DNA of 64,000 nucleotides from Meghimatium bilineatum (GCA_034231615.1 CM067306.1:67363579-67427578), one strand, 5' to 3'; counted from the stretch's first letter, positions 43,291 through 54,396 are shown. Notes: generated from the letters alone by a model not told the origin. Translations and numbers: made by a program.

Positions 43291-43387
43291 GGTCAAGTGT
43301 TGTTGGTCCTGTTTCTGACAGTTCTGGGAAGAAACTGCTGATTTTTATGCAAATATCAATCTGTAATTAAGAAAAACAATAAAGTTA

Positions 43388-43555
43388 GTTTTTTTTGGGG
43401 GGTTCGTTCTCAAATATTCATTGAATCTCTTGTGTAGCAGGACAATTTTGCTCTGAGATTTCCAGCAAGATATTGTGCAGGGAACGGTATTGTGTTGTGT
43501 CTCAGTTTTATTTACACCAATAGGCCAACACATCAGACTTCGGCTTGTTAACTAA
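43388..43555 (-). mobile_element. SINE family A copy, 5' of coding exon 1
   Basis: GTTCGTTCTCAAATATTCAT, TGAATCTCTTGTGTAGCAGG, TTTATTTACACCAATAGGCC and AACACATCAGACTTCGGC: reverse of family A. Confidence 0.85.
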
Positions 43556-43789
43556 ATATTGTAAATAAGTCTCATCTATCATGGTGTCCTTGTCTAACAG
43601 ATGCATAGGGACCTACATAGGAAAATCAAAATCCCCATTGACATCTGTCCTGACACCTGTGCTCTTGGAACCATTGTATCAGCTTTCTCTTTATCCTAAA
43701 CATTACCAGAAAAATATGCATATAAGTTCCTGAGGTGTGAAACCCGAATATACTCCACCCACTCATGGCTGGAGTAAACCTTAGTTTAG

Positions 43790-44205
43790 TCCACTAAACC
43801 TGGACAATGACAGCACAAGAGAAAAGAAAAATAGTGACAACAGAAATGACATGTCTACAAAGAATACTCGGAGTGTAATTAAGAGATAGAATTACAAATG
43901 ATAACATCAGACAGATAACTAAAACAATACCAGTGTTGGAACACATCAAAAGACAACAAATCAAATGGTTTTCACACGTTTCCAGATAACCGACAGATAG
44001 CATGCCACAAATGGCCATGACACATAGACATAACGGCTATAAAGCCAGATGCAGACCATGTAAAAGATGGATCACAGAAATCAAAGAAGCCACAGAAACA
44101 AACTTACAAACAGCACACAAGAAGGCCATCGCTAGAGAACTCTTCTACCCCTGATGCTGCAAGACAAACAAGGACCACAGCGTATAGATAGATAGATTCA
44201 TGACT
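43790..44205 (+). mobile_element. LINE C-terminal fragment with GATA tail
   Basis: Broken frames read EHIKRQQIKWFSHVSR, then GYKARCRPCKRWITEIKEAT, then KKAIARELF, the standard order of LINE tails; it ends TAGATAGATAGATT. Confidence 0.8.
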
Positions 44206-44339
44206 CAGCCATCCATTCTAAAAAAACAAGAGTATCTACACCATCCAATACCTAATTGCTGTGACAACTAAAACATATTTGAGATCAGATAAGGGTGCAG
44301 TCAAAGAATGAGAGGTGGGATCAGAAACTTTTAATTTGA

Positions 44340-45070
44340 TCTGACATCATTAAGCGGGATGGGGTTACACAAGTCCATAGCTGCTCAGATCTCTCCTTGA
44401 GTGTATCTGCCATTACACGTTTACTGACGGTTCCAGTACGCAGTTGATTGACCATCATTCTTTCTCACCCATGAAACCGCTCCTTCCTAGCGACACCACA
44501 TTTAAAAAAAAGCCCTCTTATTCTAGTCATGGAACAAGAGACATCATCACTTATACAGTAATTTGTTCATGCGTTTTCCCATAGGGTGTTCAAAATGTCT
44601 ACCTGATCTATCGTTCCGCCAACAGCCATAGTAACCGCGTGTGCGGACAACCTATCTGCTCTTTCATTACCCTGTACTCCCGCATGTCCCAGCACAAAAA
44701 TAAAAGCCACTTTACACACACAGGAATTCTTCACTGCATCCAGCCACTGTTCCTAAATGAACCCCCCCCCTGCACTTTCACAATCATGCTCATCGAGTCA
44801 CAGAGTATACAGGCATGTGTCGCAGTCTGCGAGCACACCCATTTCAAAGCTTTTGTTACTGCCAAACTCTCCATTGTCATGCTGTATGTCGTCTGAGCGA
44901 ACACACCACATTCCTCTCTGATGGTCTTCCCCCACCTTTGAGCCCTGACGGTCAAGCACTCCTGATGTGTCTCTATATAATCATATCATCTTTCCTAGAA
45001 TTTAAACATATCAGAGTGAGCACCTCCAACTCCACCACTGTTGGACACCATTCCTTGCATTCTCTATAGA
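44340..45070 (-). mobile_element. I-like LINE fragment with RNase H domain
   Basis: Reads TYSMTMESLAVTKALKWVCS, then ILCDSMSMIVKVQ, then, across a frame change, VAFIFVLGHAGVQGNERADR. This is the E-S-D-GHAGVxGNExAD layout of LINE-encoded RNase H. 44345-44450 is the region after it, found also at 8979-9138. Confidence 0.85.
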
Positions 45071-45099
45071 GTGTTATTATTACTTCGAAGACTGTAGGA

Positions 45100-46080
45100 C
45101 ATATCCTACAATCTGCACACTCTGTATAATATCCTATGCATGCCCCATCCACGACTTTCCTCTCTTAAATCAACTGTCTTTCACTTTGATAATTTCAGGG
45201 TGTACAGGGTGCTCTTTATCAGCTGTGTTTGTATTCATTGCTCTGCAGTTGGGCAATCAAGTAAGTATTGTGCACCCCAAAATGATTTGCATTGCCTCAT
45301 TCTAGATTCTATCCAATCCTTTTTTTAAAATTCCCTTAAAATTTTTGACGTAATTTATTTTTATTTTTTCTTAAAAGGTGGGTTTTATTTATCTTCCTTA
45401 CCACCTTAAAATAAAAAATATGTTCTTAGTTGTAGTAGCTTGTAGCAGTGTTAGCAAAAAACACAACATAATATTGTCTGCGCTGATGTTTAACATCCAA
45501 ATCCTGTTACTCAAGTTACTGTTTGAAGTGTTTCTTGATGATGACACTGGGCCTGGCACCCACCGTGTTACTTGTTACTGAGTGTTCGGTTCACCGTTCT
45601 GACGTTCACCAAGCAAGACGCCGTGTCGTGTTGCATAATACTGGAAAATGTTAGAAAAGTTGTATAAAAAATCAGCCTAATTACTTTTTAAAACAAAACC
45701 ATTCAATATGAAATTATAACATACATCTATTTACTCTTTGTACATGCAGAAGCAGATTTCAACAATTGATGATCGTTAGAATTCCACAATCTGACGTTAC
45801 AGACACATCACGACGACCGGCATGAATATGGCTATCGTTACGGGTATTGTAATATCAATGTTCCTGAAAGGGAGTAGGAGATTTACTTGATTGTGCTTGG
45901 GTTACTGGTGATCACCGACAGTCCTGTCGATTATACATATATTGCCAATCTGTCGCGGGTCACTGCATTTGTAGACCTACTTTGTCTAACATGTGCAATA
46001 AAGCGGCACACTTCCAGTAGAGAATAACTCGTAACTTTAATGGATAATCCCCATGAATATTCAAAAAAATCAATTTCGAA
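45100..46080. other. Intergenic stretch, no gene recognised
   Basis: AT-rich. The first 200 bp may be the upstream part of the I-like LINE. No open frame above background and no clear repeat. Confidence 0.4.
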
Positions 46081-46089
46081 CGATAAAAT

Positions 46090-46330
46090 CCCTGACAGTG
46101 GCTAAGTCGTCCGCTTTGTGCTCAAAAGGCCGTGGGGTGGAATCCAACTAGCGATGCCTTGTTTGCGAAGTGGAATGTTTTAAGGATCCCTAGGGTTAGA
46201 GAAATCTCCGAAGGGATTATAGTTTGGAGATATGGAATAATGTTCCATGATTGATTTTCTTAGATAGAAGCGTGCCACTTCGTTGAGATAGTGTAAATAT
46301 CGGGTGACCGAGTACAATTAAGTCAATTCT
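46090..46330 (+). mobile_element. Possible tRNA-derived SINE
   Basis: GTGGCTAAGTCGTCCGC resembles Pol III box A and GGGGTGGAATCC resembles box B, 37-40 bp apart. This is a single copy in the window, so it may be a decayed tRNA-like sequence rather than a SINE. Confidence 0.35.
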
Positions 46331-46769
46331 CTACAGTTTATGATGGTAAAAGGAATGGCACCATCTTCTAATTGTAAAAGTAAAATAATGCATAAAAACA
46401 AACTTTCTTTATAATACATTCGTCAGAACAATAACGATACATTAGGCATATTAAATGAAAGTAACAGGCATATCTATTTATCTATAAACCCGCAACCGTA
46501 CCCCAGCGATTTATATCTTCAACGATGCGAATAAGTGAGGGAAAATCTTGTCCTGCCCGTTCCTTGATGTTGCCTGTCTATATCTTTATTTGCCCTCCTC
46601 TGCATTTTCCCCCTTCGACGGTTCCCTGAAGTATTGTTTTTGACAAGGAATCATGTCTGCATACATGTCTAAACCCATTAGTTTTCGCCGTTTCAATAAT
46701 GAAAGCAATGATCCTTATACATCTAAATTTTATTTCTTACGTACATATTTGGCTTATGCTCTCTATATG

Positions 46770-47250
46770 AAATTGTAGAGTTCGTCTGTAACATTTGTAC
46801 TCGAAAGCATGTAATGGTCTCTCCATACCCGCAGTGAGTGTCCAATTCTCACAACCATACAGTACAACACAAAGCACCAGTAACTTATTCAGTTTGATTT
46901 TCACTCCAACACTGATGTTGCTTTGCTAAATCACCGCTAGCCTTGACATAGACGCTAACGCCATCGCCGGCCTTATTTTTAATTCTGCTTTGCATTTTCC
47001 ATCGCTGCATATGCTGGATCCGAGGTATTTAAAGGTATTCACCACCTCAAGCTTATGTCCATTCATCATGATGTTGGTCTGTGTCTCTGCTGTTAACCAA
47101 GATCTTGCTCTTTTCTGTGTTGATTTCCATTCAGTACTTGCTGATAACTTTTTCTAATGCTGATAACTTTTTCCAACTTTGCTGTTAACTCTTGTAATGC
47201 TTGTTCTGACCTAGCTATAAGATCAATATCATCAGCGAAACGCAAGTTGC
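46770..47250 (-). mobile_element. LINE RT fragment with FADD box
   Basis: Reverse complement reads FADDIDLIARSEQALQELTA at about 47240-47180, then a segment ending NVGVKIKLNKLLVLCVVLYG and later ECKCYR. This is RT palm plus connection region. Confidence 0.82.
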
Positions 47251-47429
47251 AAATAGGGCGACCTCCTGTCGATATCGACGTTTTAAATCATAATAGCCTT
47301 ATGCTATAATGCAGAGCTCCATAATGCTAACGTCCGTTATGTAGTTATTTAAGCGTATAATGCGTAAAAATCATCCCCAAAAAATGAAATAGATATTGGT
47401 CTAAGCCTATATATATATGATATACCTAT

Positions 47430-48000
47430 ATCATATCATGTGACGTATTCTTTCCAGTGCGTTGTCTTAATTGTGGATACTCTGAACGCGTCTCTGTCCC
47501 GGTCAAGCAGACCTGCACTAGCCAGATACATGTTCATACATCCTTCTATGTCGCTAGTCCATCGTCTTCTTGGTCTTCCTCTTATTCTCTAACTGTCATT
47601 CTGCACTACATAATCAGAGATACCATTGTGTCTCTTTTTTGTCTAATATCAATGCCGGAAATGGGGGGGGGGGTGGTTGATAGTATCCACACTTGCCGTT
47701 AAGCGTAGGGGTGGGAGATTCAGCTGACTTTCCAAGGCCAGACGTGTTGCCATGATTGCATTAAGTCCATGTTTGTTCCAGATTATCTTGACGTTTCCTA
47801 TCCACCATTTTATTGGCCTGCCTTTGGCTTTATGTTCGAATATTCTTTTGTTATATGCTCTTATTGGTTTTTAGTTTGGGTTCATTCTCATAACGTGACT
47901 GAACCATTTTACTTGCTGTCTTTCAATATGTACAATACCGTCCGTGTACTGCGGGACCCGAGAGTGGAGCAAAGAATAATCAACACTGTTTACCTTACAT
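47430..48000 (-). mobile_element. LINE C-terminal fragments, two families
   Basis: 47435-47640 matches the RTE tail (RRWTSDIEGCM and LAQxR-like in reverse complement). 47695-47935 matches another tail (GRPIKWWIGNVKIIWNKHG-like and RQQVKWFSHVMRMNPN). A roughly 10-base G run lies at 47662. Confidence 0.7.
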
Positions 48001-48226
48001 GTATGTCGTAAGAGGCTACTAAGGAGGTTATGGAATGGAGTTGGTTGTCCCATTCCATATAGGATCAACATGACCCAAAGACATGCTAAAGTCGGATGTG
48101 TCACGCCGAAAGGCGCAGATATCGCAGTATTGCTGTAAATCATGACACAACGCATTCCGTTCTCTGGACTACATCCTGCTTATCTGCAGGAGTTTGATAA
48201 CGAAACGCAGAAGAAGAAGAAGGATG
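47945..48226 (+). mobile_element. SINE family B, full copy
   Basis: CGGGACCCGAGAGTGGAGCA, TGTCGTAAGAGGCTACTAAG, GAGTTGGTTGTCCCATTCC, GGATGTGTCACGCCGAAAGG, GACTACATCCTGCTTATCTG, and a GAAGAAGAAGAAGGA tail. Confidence 0.9.
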
Positions 48227-48229
48227 TGT

Positions 48230-48960
48230 TCAATACATAATAGTATACCTACTATTTTCCTAATTTCTTCATTTCTTATTTTATCTTGTTCAGTAACCAT
48301 TGCAGCTTTTATCGGACACTTCATTTCACATGTTGCGATATTCCCCTACTGCAAGACTGTCACTGTCAAAGGCCATGTCTGACATTGGTAGCAGAGTGTT
48401 GGTATACAAATTGTAGATATTAGGCCATGTGTGTCTTTTGATTTCAATCTTGATTTTTGGTGGAGAAATAATGGTGAAAGCTGTTAAGTCACCGTGTTTG
48501 CTTTCTGTCACCTTGTTTCTATTTCTCTATCTAGTCTTAAATTTTCGGAATAAAAATGCTGCCTTGTGCCTCTTTGTGAAAAATACTGTAGCTTCCTTCT
48601 TATGATATTCTTTAGACGCCATCCTTCATTTAGTTTAATTCATTTCAAAACTTCAATGTTCTTCTTTTTCTCTGTCAATGATATTCGTAGGATCTTTCTG
48701 TTGCACATCATTTCAAATGAATTTTTTCTTCTGGATATCGTCTTGTTTAAAATTCAAATCTTGTATCTATATGTTGCCACCGGGAAAACACATGATCTTG
48801 AAAGGGTTATTTTAGTATAATTACTACTATTTTGCCACATCTTTCTCATTTGAGCTAATTCGAGTGTTGTAGTGCGAGCGAGTCTTTTAATCTCAACAGA
48901 ACAACCGCCGGAACTGTTTACATTTGCTCTGCTCCACATATTCCAATGTGTTTACAGATT
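48230..48960 (-). mobile_element. LINE fragments
   Basis: Reverse complement at 48754-48860 reads KITLSRSCVFPVATYRYKI, and 48585-48745 reads further LINE tail segments. Between 48230 and 48540 a different LINE tail is recognisable by NIYNLYTNTLLPMSDMAFDS. Confidence 0.65.
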
Positions 48961-49129
48961 CTAGTTCCACGAGATTATCAATTTGATCTTTGTTTTGGTT
49001 TTGTGTTATCATACTTTTGTTTTCTGTGTGTTTAGATTTTTGTTTTTGAGTTTCTTTGTTGCTGTTATTAGCTTTTTCAGTCCATCAGGATATATATTCT
49101 TCTTCTGCGTTCTCTCTCTCTCTAATAAA

Positions 49130-49978
49130 CAGGACGAAAGTTCTTATGATTTCCGCCGGGGAGCGTGAAGTACGGTGTGCTGCTAGTTGCACAGCAGAGC
49201 TGTGTTATTTGCACCTCGGCTGGCCCAGCATGTCTGAGACTATGACATGCGAGGCCCAGCACATCCATTTTCACCGTGCCCTTAATTCGGGTAGTGGGCT
49301 TCCCCAACCCGTGGCAGCCTTTCTATCTGTCGCTAGACGGCGAAATGTGTATCGCCGTGACTGTTCATCATCCACTGTGACCTTGGATTTTTCAAGCCAA
49401 AACATGTTTTCTTGTGTGGCAGTCTCATACGAGACTGTAGTCAAGAGATGTAGGCTTGGGTCAACTACGCATGTCTCGCACGGGGTGTTCCGCTGCAAGT
49501 GAACTTGTCTCGCGTAATTATACGTATTGTGTATGTACCCATCCGGGTACTGAACCGTTTCTCTCAACGATCATGATTCCGGTATAGAAAAGCATCGACA
49601 GCAAAGTTGGGCATGATCTGTTAGAATCACTGGGGACCATGCGCAGGTTCTCGAGCTGAACCACACTAGTTCCGATTTCCTTTTAACGTGTTCCATTTCC
49701 ATTTGCACGTGGCGCTGCCCTCTGGCGCTGTGCTGCCCTCTCATTGTATTGAATATGTTTTCTTTTTTACCCTCACTATTCGTCTTGACATCTACCCATT
49801 TCGTGACTGCTGCATTGACCGCAGCTCCAATGCTCTAGCCGGACTGTCTTGCGTCACTGTGTGTCGATAGTGACGATGTATATGTTGCCCCAGAGGTGTC
49901 TAAGATATTTCTTGTCTTTTTGCAGTGAATTCTCATTCCATCTGCATCCTTCACATTGCCGCACACGATCCCAAAAGT
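49130..49978 (-). mobile_element. Retroposon family R, old diverged copy
   Basis: TTCCGCCGGGGAGCGTGA, TTAATTCGGGTAGTGGGCTT, ACCCATCCGGGTACTGAACC, GCGCTGCCCTCTGGCGCTGT and CGATAGTGACGATGTATATG follow the order of copies 1 and 3, with much divergence. The sense-5' end is truncated near 49978. Confidence 0.8.
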
Positions 49979-50294
49979 AGGATATATATTTATATGGGAA
50001 GATGGAGAGTAGTCTCAATGGTAAATAATTCACACATGTACAGAAATCTGAAGGGGAGACAATTAAAACACTTGTAATGTTTCATTTATTTTCAGGTACA
50101 AAACTAGCATACACAATATGGGAATACGCTCCAAATACTTTTGTAATTATAGCACTTTTTCATTTTTCCTTGTGCCTGATGTTGAAATAACGATCTTCAA
50201 AAAGGTGAATTTAGAGCAACTTCTCATTGACATAATCGTTTGATTTTTGAATGGAGTGTTCATTAACAATTTACTCATGTAGAGTAATAGTGTA

Positions 50295-50400
50295 TATTAT
50301 GTTATGTTATGTTATGTTATGTTATGTTATGTTATGTTATGTTATGTTGTGTTATGTTGTGTTGTGCTGTGCTGTGCTGTGCTGTGGTGTGGTATTGTAT
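50295..50400. repeat. TATGT pentanucleotide microsatellite
   Basis: About ten TTATG repeats drifting into TTGTG, CTGTG and similar steps. Confidence 0.97.
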
Positions 50401-50579
50401 TGTCTTGTATTATATTATATATACACTATTATTATAAATGTATTCTTTTTATAAATGAAATATATCAATTCCTGTGTGACCAAATGGTAAATTTATTAGG
50501 GTTGGGGGTAAAAAAGACAATGATAGGTAGCTGTGACCTCTTGTCACACACAAAAATGTATCAGATTTTACCTCTAACA

Positions 50580-50768
50580 GTTTTTATATTATGTGACACA
50601 TTTAGTCAGTTAATATCTTATGTGACACATTTAGTCAGTTAATATCTTATGTGACAAATTTAGTCAGTTAATATATTGTGCGACAAATTTAGTCAGTTAA
50701 TATCTTATGTGACACATTTAGTCAGTCAATATATTGTGCGACAAATTTAGTCAGTTAATATATTGTCA
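50580..50768. repeat. Minisatellite, about 29-30 bp, core TTTAGTCAGTTAATATCTTA
   Basis: Six units with either ATGTGACACA or TGTGCGACAAA between cores. Confidence 0.92.
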
Positions 50769-50999
50769 TGTAGATCTATTTTGTGCAAGTTCTCCCCATG
50801 TATCGTAGTCTATTTCAATTCTTTAACGAGTCCTTGTAGCGCTTCCTTTGGCCACCTTGAGATCGTATACCCTTTTCTAGCTCACCATAGTGAAGTATCT
50901 TTGGCAGAAGATGGTCAAATATGGCTGGTACAAATATGGTTTTATTCTGTGTATACTAAGAATGTAAAAAGGCAGTATACATACCCTTGCCAAAGAAAG

Positions 51000-51245
51000 G
51001 AAACCTTCAACTATGTACTACCTATAGAACAGTAGCGCTGATTAGTCAAGTCAGCAAAATACTACTGCAGATCATAATGAAAAGAATATAACCCAAATTA
51101 GAAACAGAAATTCATGAAGTTCAAGCCGGTTTTCGAGTAGGAAGAGCAACAAGTGACCACATATTCAACATGAGAAATATAATTGAGAAATGTAGAGAAT
51201 ACAGCTTAGATCTACATGTTGTATTTCATAGACTCATTATCAAGA
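51000..51245 (+). mobile_element. LINE RT fragment
   Basis: Reads YRTVALISQVSKILLQIIMK then, after a stop, EIHEVQAGFRVGRATSDHIF and NMRNIIEKC, the conserved RT motifs before the FIDFxKAFD box. Confidence 0.83.
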
Positions 51246-51440
51246 ACCGTCTCCGCAACGAAGGTTGGCTGCAACAGATCTCCAACATCCCCTGTCTCTT
51301 GTTTTGGTGGTGCACTCTGCTAGACTGGAACCTGTTCATCTTGTGATGCTACTCTCCCACTTGTATCTCTGCCTACCTCTTGCTCGCTTCCCTTTGACTT
51401 TACCCTCATGTAAGATCTTCAATAAGGTGTCATGTCTTTT
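51246..51440 (-). mobile_element. RTE-like LINE tail, left part
   Basis: Reverse complement matches 4470-4650 (KVKGKRARGRQRYKWE-like). The frame breaks at 51440, where an LTR-like insertion starts, and resumes at 52931. Confidence 0.8.
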
Positions 51441-51520
51441 TGTGATAGTATCTGGTTGCAGAACCCTTCGCAGGCAGGGGGTTTCACAGTAAGAAGTGAG
51501 AACCCTTCACGGTTAGCAAG

Positions 51521-51871
51521 AGATGGACTGGGGAAATGCAACACATTGAATGTTTTGCTCCTGTGAAAATGTTGATACAGATACTTTAAATTGCAGACGA
51601 GTTGTTCGCGCAGATGTCAGACAGAAAGTCTGAGACAAGCTTATACGTTTTAGCTAAGGGCAAAATTAATTATCACAAGTCTGCATCTTACGCACTCGGT
51701 CACGGGAGGCAGACAACGCCAGATGGACTGGGGAAATGCAACACATTGAATGTTTTGCTCCTGTGAAAATGTTGATACAGATACTTTAAATTGCAGACGA
51801 GTTGTTCGCGCAGATGTCAGACAGAAAGTCTGCATCTTACGCACTCGGTCACGGGAGGCAGACAACGCCAT
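51521..51871. repeat. 200-bp tandem duplication with a 50-bp deletion
   Basis: Copy one 51521-51720 and copy two 51721-51871 both begin AGATGGACTGGGGAAATGCA and are nearly identical. Copy two lacks about 50 bp between two AAGTCTG motifs. Confidence 0.93.
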
Positions 51872-52309
51872 TACACCACACCCCAGAAAGGACGATGAGA
51901 TGTTTGAACTCGGGGATACTTGAAACAACTTGACAATGGAAGTACCAAGAATATTAAGCGCGTAACGCCAAGGGCATGGCTCCGACCAGAGGGGGACATC
52001 AAACGTACGCATGTTCTAATACACGCGTACAGGAGTTCGACAGGTGAGAATGTAGAGGTGGAGTCAGAATGAGGAGAAGAGAGTTGATAGGTGGGGGAGT
52101 AAGACGAGGGGTGGAGCTAAGAACCTCACCGGAGGACACAAAAAGAGGGTGAGACAGAATCACCGGCAGTCAAGAGAATCCCCGCGGAGAGTGACACCGA
52201 GCGTCACACAGAGTCCCCGGGACCTGTAGAGAGTTAGTACTTGTCTCCCCGGAGAGACAAGTCCCTTGTTGAGTTCAACAACTCCGACTTGAGGTGGAAA
52301 CAAAGTTAG

Positions 52310-52740
52310 TTGACCAAAAGTGAGATTAATAGTAGATTAATGAGATGGTCTATAATCTCATTAAGCTTATACCACAACGTGCGCCAAATTCCTGGATGTG
52401 CTAGAGTAGTTTGTGAAACCTTAGCATTTTGTATTGGTGATGTATCATACGTCACGGAGATATTAATTACTCCAGAATTTAATATTGATTTGTGTCAGTC
52501 CGACTTGAAATAGAAAGGAAGATAGTCGAGCGAAGTGAGATAAATAGTAGAATAATGAGATAGTCTATAACCTCATTAAGCTCATATTATAACGTGTGCC
52601 TATAATTCCTGGAAGTGCTAGAGCAGTTTATGAATATCTTGACATTGTATATTTTATGTTGGTGATATATTATACGTCTCGGAGATATCAATTACTCCAG
52701 AGTTTAATATTGATTTGTGTCATTGGTTTGAGGTTTATAT
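52310..52740. repeat. Roughly 220-bp tandem duplication
   Basis: GAGATTAATAGTAGATTAAT, CTCATTAAGCTTAT and GGAGATATTAATTACTCCAG of copy one (52320-52515) recur in copy two (52538-52735) with moderate divergence. Confidence 0.88.
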
Positions 52741-52930
52741 TAAACGACATTTTGTTTCTGTAACAAGAAGTGCCTCTGTATTTATTGAAGCCAAGAAGAG
52801 ATTACTGCATGACCACTACATGATTACCACAGGGTTAGAATTGAGTCAGCAGAGAGATAAAAGATAACAAGTTATATATATATATTGAGCAGACGCGATA
52901 AACGTTTCTCACAAAGAATATACTGTTACA

Positions 52931-53135
52931 TTTTCATGTGTCCAAAATATTTTATTTGCCTGATCTTTATTTCTCTTAGTAATTCTTTCTTCATATTAAG
53001 TGTCTTTAGCACCTCTTTATTTGTTTTCTTCCCCTTCCATGATGTTCTCCCTATTCTTCTATCTATATACCCACATCTCAAAGCATCAATTCTGTACTTG
53101 TTGAAATTGTACTGCACTTGATCTGTTGTTGCTGG
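52931..53135 (-). mobile_element. RTE-like LINE tail, right part
   Basis: Reads [20 protein letters not shown] and [27 protein letters not shown] on the minus strand, continuous with 51246-51440. Another piece of the same element follows at 53540-53690 beyond a SINE. Confidence 0.82.
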
Positions 53136-53225
53136 GGGTTGATTTCCTGGTGGGAGAATTCCATTTTGTTTATATTCGTTATGGTTTTTTGTTCTTAACT
53201 GTTTTTGTTGTCTTGATTTTTTTTA

Positions 53226-53432
53226 AAAATTGGTAGCATATCCTATCCAGGACGTAGCTATCAACCCAGCATTTGTTGGCTGTGGTGATTTTCTAGGCAA
53301 TATAAATACTTCAGTAGGTTGCCATTGCTTTCTGAACGGTCCGGATGCACAATTGCCTGTGGTGAGGATCGAACTCGGTACCTTTGCAGTCACAGACGGG
53401 CTCTGTACCACTTCGCCACAGAGTTGTCTTGA
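53226..53432 (-). mobile_element. tRNA-derived SINE (family C), best copy
   Basis: Reverse complement starts CTGTGGCGAAGTGGTACAGA (box A TGGCGAAGTGG) and continues CCGAGTTCGATCCTCACC (box B GAGTTCGATCC), 30-40 bp apart. The body reads GTTCAGAAAGCAATGGCAAC and GGGTTGATAGCTACGTCCTG. Other copies: 11275 and 26308. Confidence 0.88.
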
Positions 53433-53890
53433 TAAAGGTCCCAATTGGACCGACACGTTGACAATTGTATTTGTTCTTTTTTTATTGTTATTTTCTATAT
53501 TTTATTATTTTATATTGATAGTTTTCTAGTAACCATTTTACTTTATGTGCATTTACCTCTAATTCTGTATTCTAATTGCTTATTTAGTGTCCATGTTTCT
53601 GATCCATATATTAATATAGAATAGATGTATCATTTTATGATTCTCATTTTTAACTTGTTTGTAATTTGTTTAGATGTTACTATTTTCCTCACTATTGTAC
53701 CTTACTATTTTCATAGACTACACCAAATCGTTTGATTGTGTTAAACATCACCAGCTATGGTATATTACAACTTTTTTAAGATCATGTGTTTTCCCAGCGG
53801 CAACACATGGATGCGAGAATTTGACTTTAAACAAGACAATATCCAAAAGAAAAAAAATCATTTGAAATGAAGTACCAGAGCCATGAAGGG
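53433..53890 (+). mobile_element. LINE remnants
   Basis: 53540-53690 on the minus strand continues the RTE tail. 53680-53890 on plus reads FIDYTKSFDCVKHHQLWYIT (the FIDFxKAFD box of RT), then RSCVFPAATHGCENLTLNKT, with the middle of RT deleted. A hammerhead-like motif lies at 53426-53460. Confidence 0.75.
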
Positions 53891-54034
53891 CAGAGCCATG
53901 TGTGTGCTCACTATTTCAGCAGACGGTGAACAGTGTTTAGAGCTATATTTCCTCTAATAAAAACCAAGCCTGAGGGTGAGGGCGACAACCGCTCTCATGT
54001 TTTTAGGAAACTAGAACATGACATTCAGTATTAG

Positions 54035-54262
54035 GATTTCGCCTGTGTGTTGCCGTAAGGGGAACAAAGAAAAGCAATACTGTTACCATCCATGCATGTC
54101 GTAAGCGGCGACTAAGGGGGTTATATGTGTGGAGTTGGCTGTCCCATCCCATACGGGTCAACGTGATCCAAAAAGCTATGCTTAAATCGGATGTGTCAGG
54201 CCGTTAGGCACAGATATCGCAGTAAAATGTAAACCATGACACAACGCATTCCGTTCTGCAGT
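54035..54262 (+). mobile_element. SINE family B copy
   Basis: GTGTGTTGCCGTAAGGGGAA, CATGTCGTAAGCGGCGACTA, GTGGAGTTGGCTGTCCCATC, CGGATGTGTCAGGCCGTTAG and CACAACGCATTCCGTTCTGC; the tail is replaced by the next repeat. Confidence 0.88.
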
Positions 54263-54396
54263 GAGATCTCGTAATAGTGGAATATCACGTCTGCAGTGAG
54301 ATCTCGTAACAGTGGAAATCTCACGTCTGCTGTGAGATCTCGTAACAGTGGAAATCTCACGTCTGCTGTGAGATCTTATAACAGTTGGAATCTCAC
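54258..54396. repeat. Minisatellite, about 36-38 bp
   Basis: Four units of CTGCAGTGAGATCTCGTAAC then AGTGGAAATCTCACGT. Confidence 0.93.

Larger units (their letters stand above)
51441..52930. mobile_element. Solo-LTR-like insertion within a LINE (1.49 kb)
   Basis: Begins TGTGATAGTATC and ends ATACTGTTACA, i.e. TG to CA with a short inverted match (TGTRAYAGTA). TTTT flanks both sides as a 4-bp target-site duplication, and the LINE tail is continuous if the insert is removed. No coding frames are present, fitting a solo LTR. It contains a tandem duplication (51521-51871), a GC-rich middle and a second duplication (52310-52740). Confidence 0.6.

Noticed and set aside
46090-46170. A functional tRNA gene
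   Set aside because: Box-like motifs are present but I could not fold a full cloverleaf; a decayed SINE head is more likely.
50251-50642. Frames of 67 and 112 codons
   Set aside because: First half is the TATGT microsatellite read as MLCYV; not coding.
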